DNA of 7,568 nucleotides from Phycisphaerae bacterium (GCA_015486815.1 WFQY01000105.1:1-7568); one strand, 5' to 3'. Numbered from the stretch's first letter, positions 1-7,442 are shown. The notes: a model not told the origin generated them from the letters alone. Numbers and translations are program-made.

Positions 1-156
1 ATATTTTGCTCTCCTTATATTTTTAAGTCTTTCTAAGAAAATCGGCCATTAACTACTAACCCGCATTTTCTCACAAGCAAAGATTGTTTTTGAAATGAAT
101 AGCCTTTCTATATGGATTGCGGGTAGGTTTGCGTAGTGATGGTTTTTTTACTCTGC
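1..156 (-). other. Intergenic spacer and probable leader of a downstream gene
   Basis: No gene and no intrinsic terminator are visible in the 156 nt after the helical-protein gene. The T-run at 143-149 is an A-run in the transcript, so it cannot serve as a terminator tail. A 7-bp inverted repeat, ACCCGCA (59-65) with TGCGGGT (118-124), encloses two 4-bp hairpins (99-102 with 108-111, and 73-76 with 84-87). This could fold as a three-stem junction, though in AT-rich DNA the small stems may be chance. The spacer ends in a strong ribosome binding site at 16-11. Confidence 0.45.
11..16 (-). promoter_or_regulatory. Ribosome binding site of a fifth gene starting at the window edge
   Basis: AAGGAG at 16-11 on the minus strand is followed by AGCAAAAT (10-3) and then AT at 2-1. 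If the next base outside the window is G, an ATG starts at position 2 with ideal 8-nt spacing. No coding sequence of that gene lies in the window. Confidence 0.5.
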
Positions 157-1392
157 CTATTGTTGTAAGAAATATTTCATCTGCCAGTAGGTGCGGAACC
201 AGCATGTTGTGTTCAAGCCGCTTACACAGCTACTTAGCATCTCGTAACCTTCGGGAAAATCTCTATCGCTAATCGGCTCTGCCCATTTGATATAACCAGC
301 CCTACCCAAACATTCCAAAATCGAACGCGCCTTGTCGATAAGTGCTTTCTCGTTGGTAATATCATAAGCGTCTAACATAGCAGCAGCTAATGACGGTGCC
401 GGTCTGCGAATATTACCACGCCAACGAAGAAAATTCCAATAGCGATGGGACTGCGGCGACCAATGCGGTTCGATAAGCTCGTCGCGTTGTTGATTGGACA
501 GAAAAGAAAAAAGCCAGCCATAGCCATCGCTGACAGCTTGTTCCGCTGACGATATTATTTTACGACAATAATCTATCCAGATATTTTTCTTTCGTGGCTT
601 AAGGGTACACAATCGTTTCATCGCTAACACAGCAAGGGCAGCTGTATTGTCGGTAATGGTACCTTTGAAAAGTTCCTTCTCTAACGTTGTAAAACGCGAA
701 AGGAAAAGATCAAACCAATATCGATTGGTGGGCTGATTTGCTCGTTGGCCGATAGCTGAGCAATATAACCCGAACGCTAATCCGTGTGGCCTAACTGTCG
801 CCCAGCGAACAATAGCTCGAAAATAATTAAAGCTATAATTGTGAATATTCCAACACTGCGCACAATCAGCTAAAAATCGATTTATCCAATCAGCTTCGTC
901 ATTCGCTGCGATTGAATCTCTATAAATTTCCATTGCGTACATTGTGCGCATATATTGGTCGATACTTACCTCGCCTGACAGATTAGCTTTATCCGCACCG
1001 CCATAGGGTTTGGATAGAAAACCATTGGTGGCTCGGCTGACATTTTCGCCGGCATATTTCGCAGACTGCTCGGCGGAAAGTTTTAACGCATCGAAACATC
1101 GCTTTGCAATTTTCGCAGATGAATCTTCTTTCGTAATGAAATATCGGTATAAATGGCCAAGCATATATTCAGCTGTCGCCATCAAACTATCTTCATAATT
1201 GAAAAATCCCGCTTTCCATAATTCGCGCGGAGCATCGATACAATTGTAAATGACAATATCGGGAATCTCGTCATCGCACCACGCTCGATGTGTAGCTTCG
1301 TTGATGGTATGATAGACCAAGCCCGACGGACTTATCATATTGGATTCGATATATTTCGAAATGTGAGCTGCCCTGTCAGCTAATTCATTCAC
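157..1392 (-). CDS. Unrecognised helical protein, possible (alpha/alpha)6-toroid enzyme
   Basis: From the GTG start the protein has 411 residues, with no signal peptide or membrane helix. I do not recognise the family. It is mostly alpha-helical with helix pairs along its length, for example residues 66-115, 143-180 and 335-365. It is rich in aromatics, including WATVRPHGLAFGLY (197-210), HWSPQSHRYWNFLRWRG (310-326) and WFRTYWQMKYF (398-408). GGADKANLSGEVSIDQYMRT (131-150) resembles the Ser/Asp-Gln stretch seen in six-hairpin glycosidases and related toroid enzymes such as GH76, GH88 and GH105, where an Asp is often catalytic; Asp145 is a candidate by analogy only. It starts 4 nt after the propeller gene's stop codon, so it is the third member of a coupled gene set with two other carbohydrate-enzyme-like proteins. 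That supports a glycan-related, probably cytoplasmic role, but the function is not established. It ends with TAG. A longer form from the TTG at 1410 would add six residues. Confidence 0.75.
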   Translation of the reverse strand: MNELADRAAHISKYIESNMISPSGLVYHTINEATHRAWCDDEIPDIVIYNCIDAPRELWKAGFFNYEDSLMATAEYMLGHLYRYFITKEDSSAKIAKRCFDALKLSAEQSAKYAGENVSRATNGFLSKPYGGADKANLSGEVSIDQYMRTMYAMEIYRDSIAANDEADWINRFLADCAQCWNIHNYSFNYFRAIVRWATVRPHGLAFGLYCSAIGQRANQPTNRYWFDLFLSRFTTLEKELFKGTITDNTAALAVLAMKRLCTLKPRKKNIWIDYCRKIISSAEQAVSDGYGWLFSFLSNQQRDELIEPHWSPQSHRYWNFLRWRGNIRRPAPSLAAAMLDAYDITNEKALIDKARSILECLGRAGYIKWAEPISDRDFPEGYEMLSSCVSGLNTTCWFRTYWQMKYFLQQ

Positions 1393-1396
1393 TGCT

Positions 1397-3547
1397 TTAT
1401 TCCTCTGCAATCATAATACTGTAGATATTCAAAGGCTCCGAGCCGGCAAAGCCGGATAATTTGATTTGAAACATAGCGTCCGGCGATATTGAAGATTTTG
1501 ATTTCCAGCTTACTGGCTGCTTTGTTGAATTGCCGACTATCGGGATACAATCATCGGCTGAATATCCGGAAATTGGCTTGCCTGATAGGTCTGACAGTTC
1601 AGCTATGATTTTACCGTCTTTACCGCAATCGGCATTGAGATATATTTTATAATTTGTTTTTGACTTTAATTCAATCGGAACGGTTATCATTGTACCGTTG
1701 CAATCGGCTGGCAGTTCAACGGCAGCGAAACCGTCGAGTCTGAGTTCAGCTAAGCCACAAGCAACTTTCATATTGTCCGAGCGTTGATAAGTATATTCTC
1801 CGTCTGACGGATGATAATAATTTGAGCCGCCATAATATATGCGAATGACATCGTCCGTTATAAGCGGTACGGTCGGAATGATAGAGCCTCTGTCCCATTG
1901 GCCGGCATCGCCTCGTGATATTAGTTTGTTACCGACGCTGAGAAACTGAAAAGATTTCCCATCTCTGCTTAGAGCTAATTCGACATCGTGCTGGTCGGGC
2001 CCATATTGATATTGATAGAATGCAACATACCAGCCTTCATATTGCCAAACGACAGTATCGTGAATTTGTGATTCCGGTCCTTGAAGGACGAGTGGCGTTC
2101 CGCGAAGTTCGCTTGGTAGAACAGGATTGTCTTCGTAAAATTGCCAATTTTTGAGGTCATCGCTATATGCCATTGCGCACGCCCTTCTGCCAAGCGTCAG
2201 CGATGAAAAGCCATAAGCACACCATTTATCACCTATTCTTATTACGCATTGCGGGACGAATGAAAGCGGACGTGGTAAGTCGCCAAAGAATAAACTTACG
2301 CGTTCGGATTGCCAATTAAAACCGTCCGACGAACGCCATAATGTGCCGAGTATGATATTCGAATCTTTCGGATATTTACCAGCTGATATTAGTTCGAGCT
2401 GCTGTAGAGACGTATCAAAGCTCAAAATCTTATAAGGAAATGATGAATCGGCTTCATCGATAAATAGTGCAGGCATATACGGCAGGCCTTCCATCAGATG
2501 AGAACCATTATCCGATATGCCTTTTCGTATCCAATGCAAACCGTCTTCGCTTATCGCATGTCCGATCTTAAGCCAATTCCACCATCGATGATCGCCCGGT
2601 TTCGGTTTGCCCATAGCGGAATACCACATTCTAAAATGCCCGTTCGATTCTTTTATTACTCTGCCGAAATTGAATACCCTTAACGATTCAAATGGCAGAT
2701 TGTCGGAAGGTGTGAATATGGGATTTTGCGAATGTTTTTTCGCGGGGAAAAATCGCTGAGCGAATCCTCGTATATTAGCGAACTCCGCAAGGTCGAACAT
2801 TAGGGTTTTAAATTTTTTATCGACCCTTAATACGTCTTTAATTTCAAGATAATGTTCGGACGAAAGATTGTCCGAAGCGAAAACAGTTATAGCGGTTTTA
2901 TTATCTGTTTCGGTAACATCGAATTTTTCTATCTTTCGGAATATCTCTTCCCATCGAACGGTTGGTTTTTTGATCGTTCCGATAACGATAACTTTTCCGA
3001 ATCTATCGCCGAGCCATCGGCAGCCCATTACCGCTCGGCGAAAGGTGTCGATGAAAATCAGCCAACAGCGATGAAACTTATCGAAAACAATCCTTGGGCT
3101 GTGCATTACCGAACGAGCTAACCGTTTATCGTCGGCATCTACATACGATTTTGTATTTTCGTTGTTAATGTTTCCTATAACATACGCAATTTGAGAAAAC
3201 TGATTTTCAAAGGCGATAATAAATTCTTCATCGTTAAGCCAGCTAACAACTATTTCTCCTTCTCTGTGGATATATTCATCAGCTATTTCTATTTTTTCTG
3301 TCTTGTCAATTGCGTCTTGAGAGAGTTTTTTTATAGCATCATCGCTTAACAGCAAATATTTGATTTTAAAGCCTGATGTTACCCATACCACAACAGACCA
3401 GCCACTGTTTGAAGTGTGTATTGTATATTCCTGACATAGTTCTTGTGATACTGTATATCGCTTATCTCGATCGAAATCGATGAGTACCAATTCGTTGGAT
3501 GTTTTATCATAATCCAATCCAAGCTGGCATTTACTCGCTGAGTTCAT
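1397..3547 (-). CDS. GH32/GH43-type beta-propeller protein with C-terminal beta-sandwich
   Basis: This 716-residue protein has the repeated blade signature of five-bladed propeller glycosidases. MWYSAMG (307-313) is followed by SEDGLHW (333-339), SSDGFNW (406-412), SDDLKNW (462-468), SRDGKSF (527-533) and IRIYYGGSN (568-576). The opening NPIF (275-278) and WDRGSIIP (551-558) fit planctomycete GH32/GH43-like proteins. GLAELRLDGFAAVEL (598-612) leads into a C-terminal beta-sandwich (YLNADCGKDG, SGKPISGYS, then WKSKSS), a module common at the end of that family. Acidic residues such as Glu287, Glu492 and Asp497 are possible active-site positions, but I cannot assign catalysis. Residues 1-270 are additional and beta-rich, and may be a second or incomplete propeller. 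There is no signal peptide, unlike the upstream gene. The ATG overlaps the upstream TAA as TAATG, with GAGGG 6 nt before it (3558-3554), indicating translational coupling. A carbohydrate role is inferred from fold; substrate unknown. A binding-only role is possible. Confidence 0.82.
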   Translation of the reverse strand: MNSASKCQLGLDYDKTSNELVLIDFDRDKRYTVSQELCQEYTIHTSNSGWSVVVWVTSGFKIKYLLLSDDAIKKLSQDAIDKTEKIEIADEYIHREGEIVVSWLNDEEFIIAFENQFSQIAYVIGNINNENTKSYVDADDKRLARSVMHSPRIVFDKFHRCWLIFIDTFRRAVMGCRWLGDRFGKVIVIGTIKKPTVRWEEIFRKIEKFDVTETDNKTAITVFASDNLSSEHYLEIKDVLRVDKKFKTLMFDLAEFANIRGFAQRFFPAKKHSQNPIFTPSDNLPFESLRVFNFGRVIKESNGHFRMWYSAMGKPKPGDHRWWNWLKIGHAISEDGLHWIRKGISDNGSHLMEGLPYMPALFIDEADSSFPYKILSFDTSLQQLELISAGKYPKDSNIILGTLWRSSDGFNWQSERVSLFFGDLPRPLSFVPQCVIRIGDKWCAYGFSSLTLGRRACAMAYSDDLKNWQFYEDNPVLPSELRGTPLVLQGPESQIHDTVVWQYEGWYVAFYQYQYGPDQHDVELALSRDGKSFQFLSVGNKLISRGDAGQWDRGSIIPTVPLITDDVIRIYYGGSNYYHPSDGEYTYQRSDNMKVACGLAELRLDGFAAVELPADCNGTMITVPIELKSKTNYKIYLNADCGKDGKIIAELSDLSGKPISGYSADDCIPIVGNSTKQPVSWKSKSSISPDAMFQIKLSGFAGSEPLNIYSIMIAEE
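1401..1406 (-). promoter_or_regulatory. Ribosome binding site that selects a GTG start for the last gene
   Basis: AGAGGA lies at 1406-1401, inside the last codons of the propeller gene and 8 nt before the GTG at 1392-1390. The reading frame is open further upstream to a TTG at 1410-1408, but no Shine-Dalgarno sequence precedes that TTG, and the AGAGGA would then lie inside the coding region. GTG at 1392 is therefore preferred. Confidence 0.7.
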
Positions 3548-6500
3548 TATCTTCCCTCTACGTATAATATTTTCCCATTAGCTCGTGGCAGATGCAATTG
3601 TATCGTATTGTCTTTTATTATAACAGATTCGTTAGCGGATATATCTCTGGCAGCTGATATTTTCCACGGAAAGGTGAGAGTAAGAGCTATCCGTTTTTTG
3701 CCCTTAATCGGCGGATTTGCGTCATTTATCATATCGTCATAACTAAAATAACCGCCGACGATTTTAGGATCGACATCATACATTATAACGTACCACTTTT
3801 TGGGGCTGATCTGTTTTACCGCTAACGGTATATAAGGATTGCAACCAACGGGCTTATAAACTTTCAACTTTTTAAATAATCTATCGAGACATATATCGAA
3901 TGTTCCCGAATCATATTCTATTTTCCACGGAATACGGCTGAGCAATTTTTTAAGATTTCCGGACAGTTTCGCTCGTTCCGCACTGATGGAATTTATTACC
4001 AATATACTCCCCCTACCGATCGTAATGCGTGAAACTGTCATATCTTTGTATCTTAGGAAAATCGTTGGTTTGCTATTTGAAAATTCACTTTCCGAAAGCA
4101 CTTTTTGTACGAACGATTTGCCCACTCCAGTTTCGGTAATGATTGCAAACTTGGGAAAGGTTATAAATATTCCACCATCGCTTACCCACTTAAGAATACT
4201 ATCCGAGACCTTTTGATCGACAACAATATTGTTTCCACCGTCAATCAGAAATTTCAGTCCCGTTAATTTCGGCTTGTCGATACTGACAGCCATCATCGGA
4301 TATGACAATCGAAACAGATTCATTTTGATATCAGGATATTCATATTTTCTATTCAGCTTCAAGCCTGTTCGCTGAACGCATTGAGTCGTTTCATTTATCA
4401 GTACGCCAATAGTCGGTGAATTTGCAACAGGGATAGCGGATTTGATCTGATTCGAAAAATATGCAAATCGGGCAATCAACTCTTCATTCGGCAGTAGCTG
4501 AAAACTCGCACCACCGGAATAGAGATATGCACTATAATCGCCCATCAAAGTTTTATAAAAGGCAGAGCGTAAGGGTTCGCCCCTACAAGCAGGCCAACCA
4601 TTCTCAGCTGTTATTGGCACGCCATATTGCAAATGATAGCCAAACATCTCTATATGCGTATGCGTTGTCGTTTCAACGTTTTCCGCGTGAATGGAAATTT
4701 TACCATACGCAGGAATAAGCGAAGCGGCGTCTCGAAAGCCTGGCCCCGCATCGTAAGGGCCACGCAATAACAACGGAATATCCGCGGACAATTTTCGTAT
4801 AGCGTCAGCGGATGCTCGGAGAAACTGCCTATGCTTAAATAACCAAAATTCGTGATAGTCGAGAATCTGCTGATAGACTTTACCTTGTGGCTGTTTTATA
4901 TCGGGTGGCTTGATATCTTCGGAACTCGATAATTTGATATTCCACCTTTGGCTTAATTGTGCGAGGGAATATTTCGAAAGCAGATACTTTCTGAAACCGT
5001 CGGATGCCTGTGGCGAATAATCTATGCGAAAGCTGGAAATGGCAGCTGGCGTGAGAAAAATTCCGGTAACACAATCGGGGTATAATCTCATATAACACTT
5101 AAGCAGATATGACCATAACTTCGCCCATTTTTCCCTGTTTTCATCGACTACAACGCTTATGTATTTATACCACGAACCACCGGATTTTTTGGAAAAATGG
5201 ACGAAGTATTCGGGATACGGACGATGATCCCACGCATCGAAGATAACCTTCAAACCATTTCTTCGAGCGTCCTTAACCCACTTATCCAATACACTCCAAT
5301 TAACAGCGTGTTTAATATCCTTACCGTTAGGCTGCCACGGAATCATCAGGACGACGCCATCTTGGCCCGCTTCTATTGCTTTTATGCCATTGTCGGGAAA
5401 TAATCCGTAATCGCGAAAGGTTATCAAAAATCGAGGGACAGCGGGATAGTTCCAAAAGTTTTCTCTACTTACCGGTTGAGTTGCATTCAATATACAAATG
5501 GTACAATCATCGGTTATTGGTTTTCCGTTCGTTTGAAGTTTAGCTGACAATTTATACAGGCCTGGTGGAATTTTCTCCGCAGCAATCGTTTGCGAGATAA
5601 CCATATCCGATTTGCGTGCTATCTGTTGAGTAATGTTGCATAGAGAAATCTTCCGCTTGTTATTACAATCGATAGCGAAAACCGAAAGATTATAATTTCC
5701 GACGCTATCCGAATAATTGCCTATGCGCATACGAAAATTAAATTTCTCTGCCTTTCGCGTAACAACACTTTCGGGTGCAATCGCGATGATACTTTCGGTA
5801 TCACACAATAATGAAATCGCAGTGCGGACAAATTTTGCAAATTTTGTTTTGCTATCGCTCAATTTATATAAAGCTCTGAAACTTGTAAGTAGTGTCCTGC
5901 TTGCACCATACTCGATACAATTATCTTTTATCATTGCAAGCGCAATTCCCTTAGTCGTATCGCCACGCCTACCGCACCAATTGCTTCTTCTGTATATTCC
6001 GTCAGCATAATCTACAACATTGCAGCTGGGACGTAACCAAGGCAGATGTCCGCTTCTGGTCTGGAGAACCGTTATCTTATCAGCTATGCAATTTTTGCAG
6101 TAATCCTTTATAACACTACCGAATGTATCAAGTCCTATTTTCGTAGGCGTTGGCTTGCGAACAAAAGATGATTGCGGAAATTCCGTCCATACGTCTTTGG
6201 CACCGCGCATAAAAATCCTACTGTAAAATTGCATTCGGATACGCTTAATGTTGGAAAATTTCGAGCAGCTGCCGGAAAACGGGGCTTTATCACCAATATA
6301 CCAAAATCGTCCACCCGCTTTTATATATCCGATGCATTTTTTAGCTATTTGTTCGGTATAATTTTGGCCTATGTAAATTACAAGGTCATATAGCCGACGA
6401 TTTTGTCTGAAAAGTTTGGGAAAAGTATTTCTCTTCGATAATTTATATATTTTAATAGCTGACGTTTGTTTCAGATTTTCGTATAGATTATTTGTAATCA

Positions 6501-6636
6501 AATCGGACGATTGATTTTCGATAGAATCGATAATCAGGATTTGAAGCGATGGCTGATGAACATTTTGGGCTTTGGCTATTGGAACAAGACCTACAAATAT
6601 ACATGCGATTACCAAGAGAAATGCCGAGCGAAGCAT
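3547..6636 (-). CDS. Exported GH42/clan-A-like (beta/alpha)8-barrel protein with two amidotransferase-like domains
   Basis: This 1029-residue protein starts with a clear Sec signal peptide (hydrophobic residues 5-20; likely cleavage after AKA at 21-23). Residues about 30-280 look like an alpha/beta amidotransferase- or ThuA-like domain (YDLVIYIG at 83-90, KAGGRFWYIG at 106-115). Residues about 283-385 look Ig-like. Residues about 398-735 fit a glycosidase barrel: NWSVLDKWVKDARRNGLKVI (446-465) resembles GH42 strand/helix 2, and FRKYLLSKYSLAQLSQRWN (548-566) matches the GH42 'FRRWL..KYG.L..LN..W' pattern. Glu678 in ITAENGW is the best nucleophile candidate. Residues about 740-900 resemble the GH42 amidotransferase-like trimerisation domain (LKWVSDGGIFITF, 815-827). 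A beta-rich tail follows. Where GH42 has W-x-x-x-N-E-x-G with the acid/base Glu, this protein reads GIFLTPAAI (525-533), so activity is uncertain. The mature part has 18 cysteines. The stop overlaps the next start by one base. Substrate unknown; remote kinship to another clan-A family is possible. Confidence 0.8.
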   Translation of the reverse strand: MLRSAFLLVIACIFVGLVPIAKAQNVHQPSLQILIIDSIENQSSDLITNNLYENLKQTSAIKIYKLSKRNTFPKLFRQNRRLYDLVIYIGQNYTEQIAKKCIGYIKAGGRFWYIGDKAPFSGSCSKFSNIKRIRMQFYSRIFMRGAKDVWTEFPQSSFVRKPTPTKIGLDTFGSVIKDYCKNCIADKITVLQTRSGHLPWLRPSCNVVDYADGIYRRSNWCGRRGDTTKGIALAMIKDNCIEYGASRTLLTSFRALYKLSDSKTKFAKFVRTAISLLCDTESIIAIAPESVVTRKAEKFNFRMRIGNYSDSVGNYNLSVFAIDCNNKRKISLCNITQQIARKSDMVISQTIAAEKIPPGLYKLSAKLQTNGKPITDDCTICILNATQPVSRENFWNYPAVPRFLITFRDYGLFPDNGIKAIEAGQDGVVLMIPWQPNGKDIKHAVNWSVLDKWVKDARRNGLKVIFDAWDHRPYPEYFVHFSKKSGGSWYKYISVVVDENREKWAKLWSYLLKCYMRLYPDCVTGIFLTPAAISSFRIDYSPQASDGFRKYLLSKYSLAQLSQRWNIKLSSSEDIKPPDIKQPQGKVYQQILDYHEFWLFKHRQFLRASADAIRKLSADIPLLLRGPYDAGPGFRDAASLIPAYGKISIHAENVETTTHTHIEMFGYHLQYGVPITAENGWPACRGEPLRSAFYKTLMGDYSAYLYSGGASFQLLPNEELIARFAYFSNQIKSAIPVANSPTIGVLINETTQCVQRTGLKLNRKYEYPDIKMNLFRLSYPMMAVSIDKPKLTGLKFLIDGGNNIVVDQKVSDSILKWVSDGGIFITFPKFAIITETGVGKSFVQKVLSESEFSNSKPTIFLRYKDMTVSRITIGRGSILVINSISAERAKLSGNLKKLLSRIPWKIEYDSGTFDICLDRLFKKLKVYKPVGCNPYIPLAVKQISPKKWYVIMYDVDPKIVGGYFSYDDMINDANPPIKGKKRIALTLTFPWKISAARDISANESVIIKDNTIQLHLPRANGKILYVEGR

Positions 6637-6696
6637 AATATTTCTCCTATCAATGATATAAGATTGTTAAGGGCAAGTTTGATAATTTTAAGAAAA
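6637..6696 (-). promoter_or_regulatory. 60-nt spacer with a strong ribosome binding site for the barrel gene
   Basis: AGGAG at 6648-6644 lies 7 nt upstream of the ATG at 6636-6634 and fixes the start of the barrel gene. No GC-rich hairpin followed by a T-run is visible between the two genes. Read-through from the pseudopilin is therefore plausible, although a separate promoter in this AT-rich gap cannot be excluded. Confidence 0.6.
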
Positions 6697-7434
6697 TTAA
6701 TATTTCCACCAGTTGTCCGGTATATCAGGCCAAAGTACCGCTATTCCTCTCGAAGTATAAGCAGTCGGTAGCGGAACGACATCGGGACGCTCTTTACTTT
6801 TGTAATATTTTACGTGCCCGTCCAAAAATGCTATCGGGACACCGTCCATATGTCGCGGGTCGGGATGCTCTCTATAGGCTGCTGGATTGGCTGGTCCGCC
6901 CAGCGCCCAGGCATACCAAGGCTGATTCGGATCCCAATAGGATTCGGAGAGAAATACAAACTGTGAAGGGTTATTTACAATGCTCAGCCTGATGGAACTA
7001 TACGGGCCTATATCCGCGCTGCTATAATTCCACCATTCGACATCTCCGTCGCCGTCTTCATCGATATAACCGATTTGGCCATAGGGCGTTCCGGAATAGG
7101 CAGTTCCATGCATACCAATATTCGGACAATCCATCTTGTAATGATGAATATTACCTTTTACATCTTTGATATACTCATCGATTGCACCACGCCAAACGAT
7201 ATATTGCTGATTGGGAAACGGATGAAAACTTATCGGTGGAAATTTATCGGAATTGTCTTGCGCATAGTATAATTCAGCATTGATAAGCTGACGCAAATTT
7301 GAGCTACAGGTCATCAGCTTTGCTTGTTCTCTCGCACGAGACAACGCAGGCAACAGTATTGCTACCAATACAGCGATAATCGCTACCACCACAAGCAGCT
7401 CTATTAAAGTAAAACCCGTTCGTTGTACTTTCAT
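6697..7434 (-). CDS. Pseudopilin (prepilin-type N-terminal domain, H-X9-DG C-terminal motif)
   Basis: This 245-residue protein belongs to the type IV pilin/type II secretion pseudopilin class. The leader MKVQRTG ends in Gly7, the prepilin peptidase site. Phe8 would be N-methylated, and Glu12 is the conserved Glu at mature position 5. Residues 8-30 are the hydrophobic membrane helix, continuing into an amphipathic helix (LSRAREQAK) typical of planctomycete pseudopilins. The C-terminal half has the H-X9-DG motif exactly: His195, nine residues, Asp205-Gly206, in the context AFLDGHVKYYK. Residues 125-133 (DEDGDGDVE) resemble a calcium-binding loop; calcium binding is established for GspG-type major pseudopilins, but here it is inferred. 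The protein is likely inserted in the inner membrane and assembled into, or displayed by, a pilus-like secretion structure. It ends in TAA, and the next gene follows after 60 nt. Its specific partner or substrate is unknown. The upstream ATG at 7449 would add five residues but has no ribosome binding site. Confidence 0.93.
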   Translation of the reverse strand: MKVQRTGFTLIELLVVVAIIAVLVAILLPALSRAREQAKLMTCSSNLRQLINAELYYAQDNSDKFPPISFHPFPNQQYIVWRGAIDEYIKDVKGNIHHYKMDCPNIGMHGTAYSGTPYGQIGYIDEDGDGDVEWWNYSSADIGPYSSIRLSIVNNPSQFVFLSESYWDPNQPWYAWALGGPANPAAYREHPDPRHMDGVPIAFLDGHVKYYKSKERPDVVPLPTAYTSRGIAVLWPDIPDNWWKY

Positions 7435-7442
7435 CTGTATAG

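Noticed and set aside
89..135. Resemblance to a cyclic-di-GMP (GEMM) riboswitch because GCAAACC and GAAAGG occur in order on the minus strand
   Set aside because: The later conserved ACGCAAAGCC block and the expected stems are missing; the match is too short.
141..149. T-run as an intrinsic terminator after the last gene
   Set aside because: Transcription is on the minus strand, where this is an A-run with no hairpin before it.
1393..1410. TTG at 1410 as the start of the helical-protein gene
   Set aside because: No Shine-Dalgarno sequence precedes it, while AGAGGA is well placed for the GTG at 1392.
3658..3932. Direct repeat TATTTTCCACGGAA at 3658-3671 and 3919-3932
   Set aside because: Both copies encode a PWKI-type segment within the barrel protein. 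Two isolated 14-base matches in coding sequence look like coincidence, not a repeat element.
1010..6393. Open reading frames of 61-97 codons on the plus strand across the coding region
   Set aside because: They lie inside long minus-strand genes with recognisable domains, have no convincing ribosome binding sites and encode low-complexity or unrecognisable proteins. They are antisense shadows.
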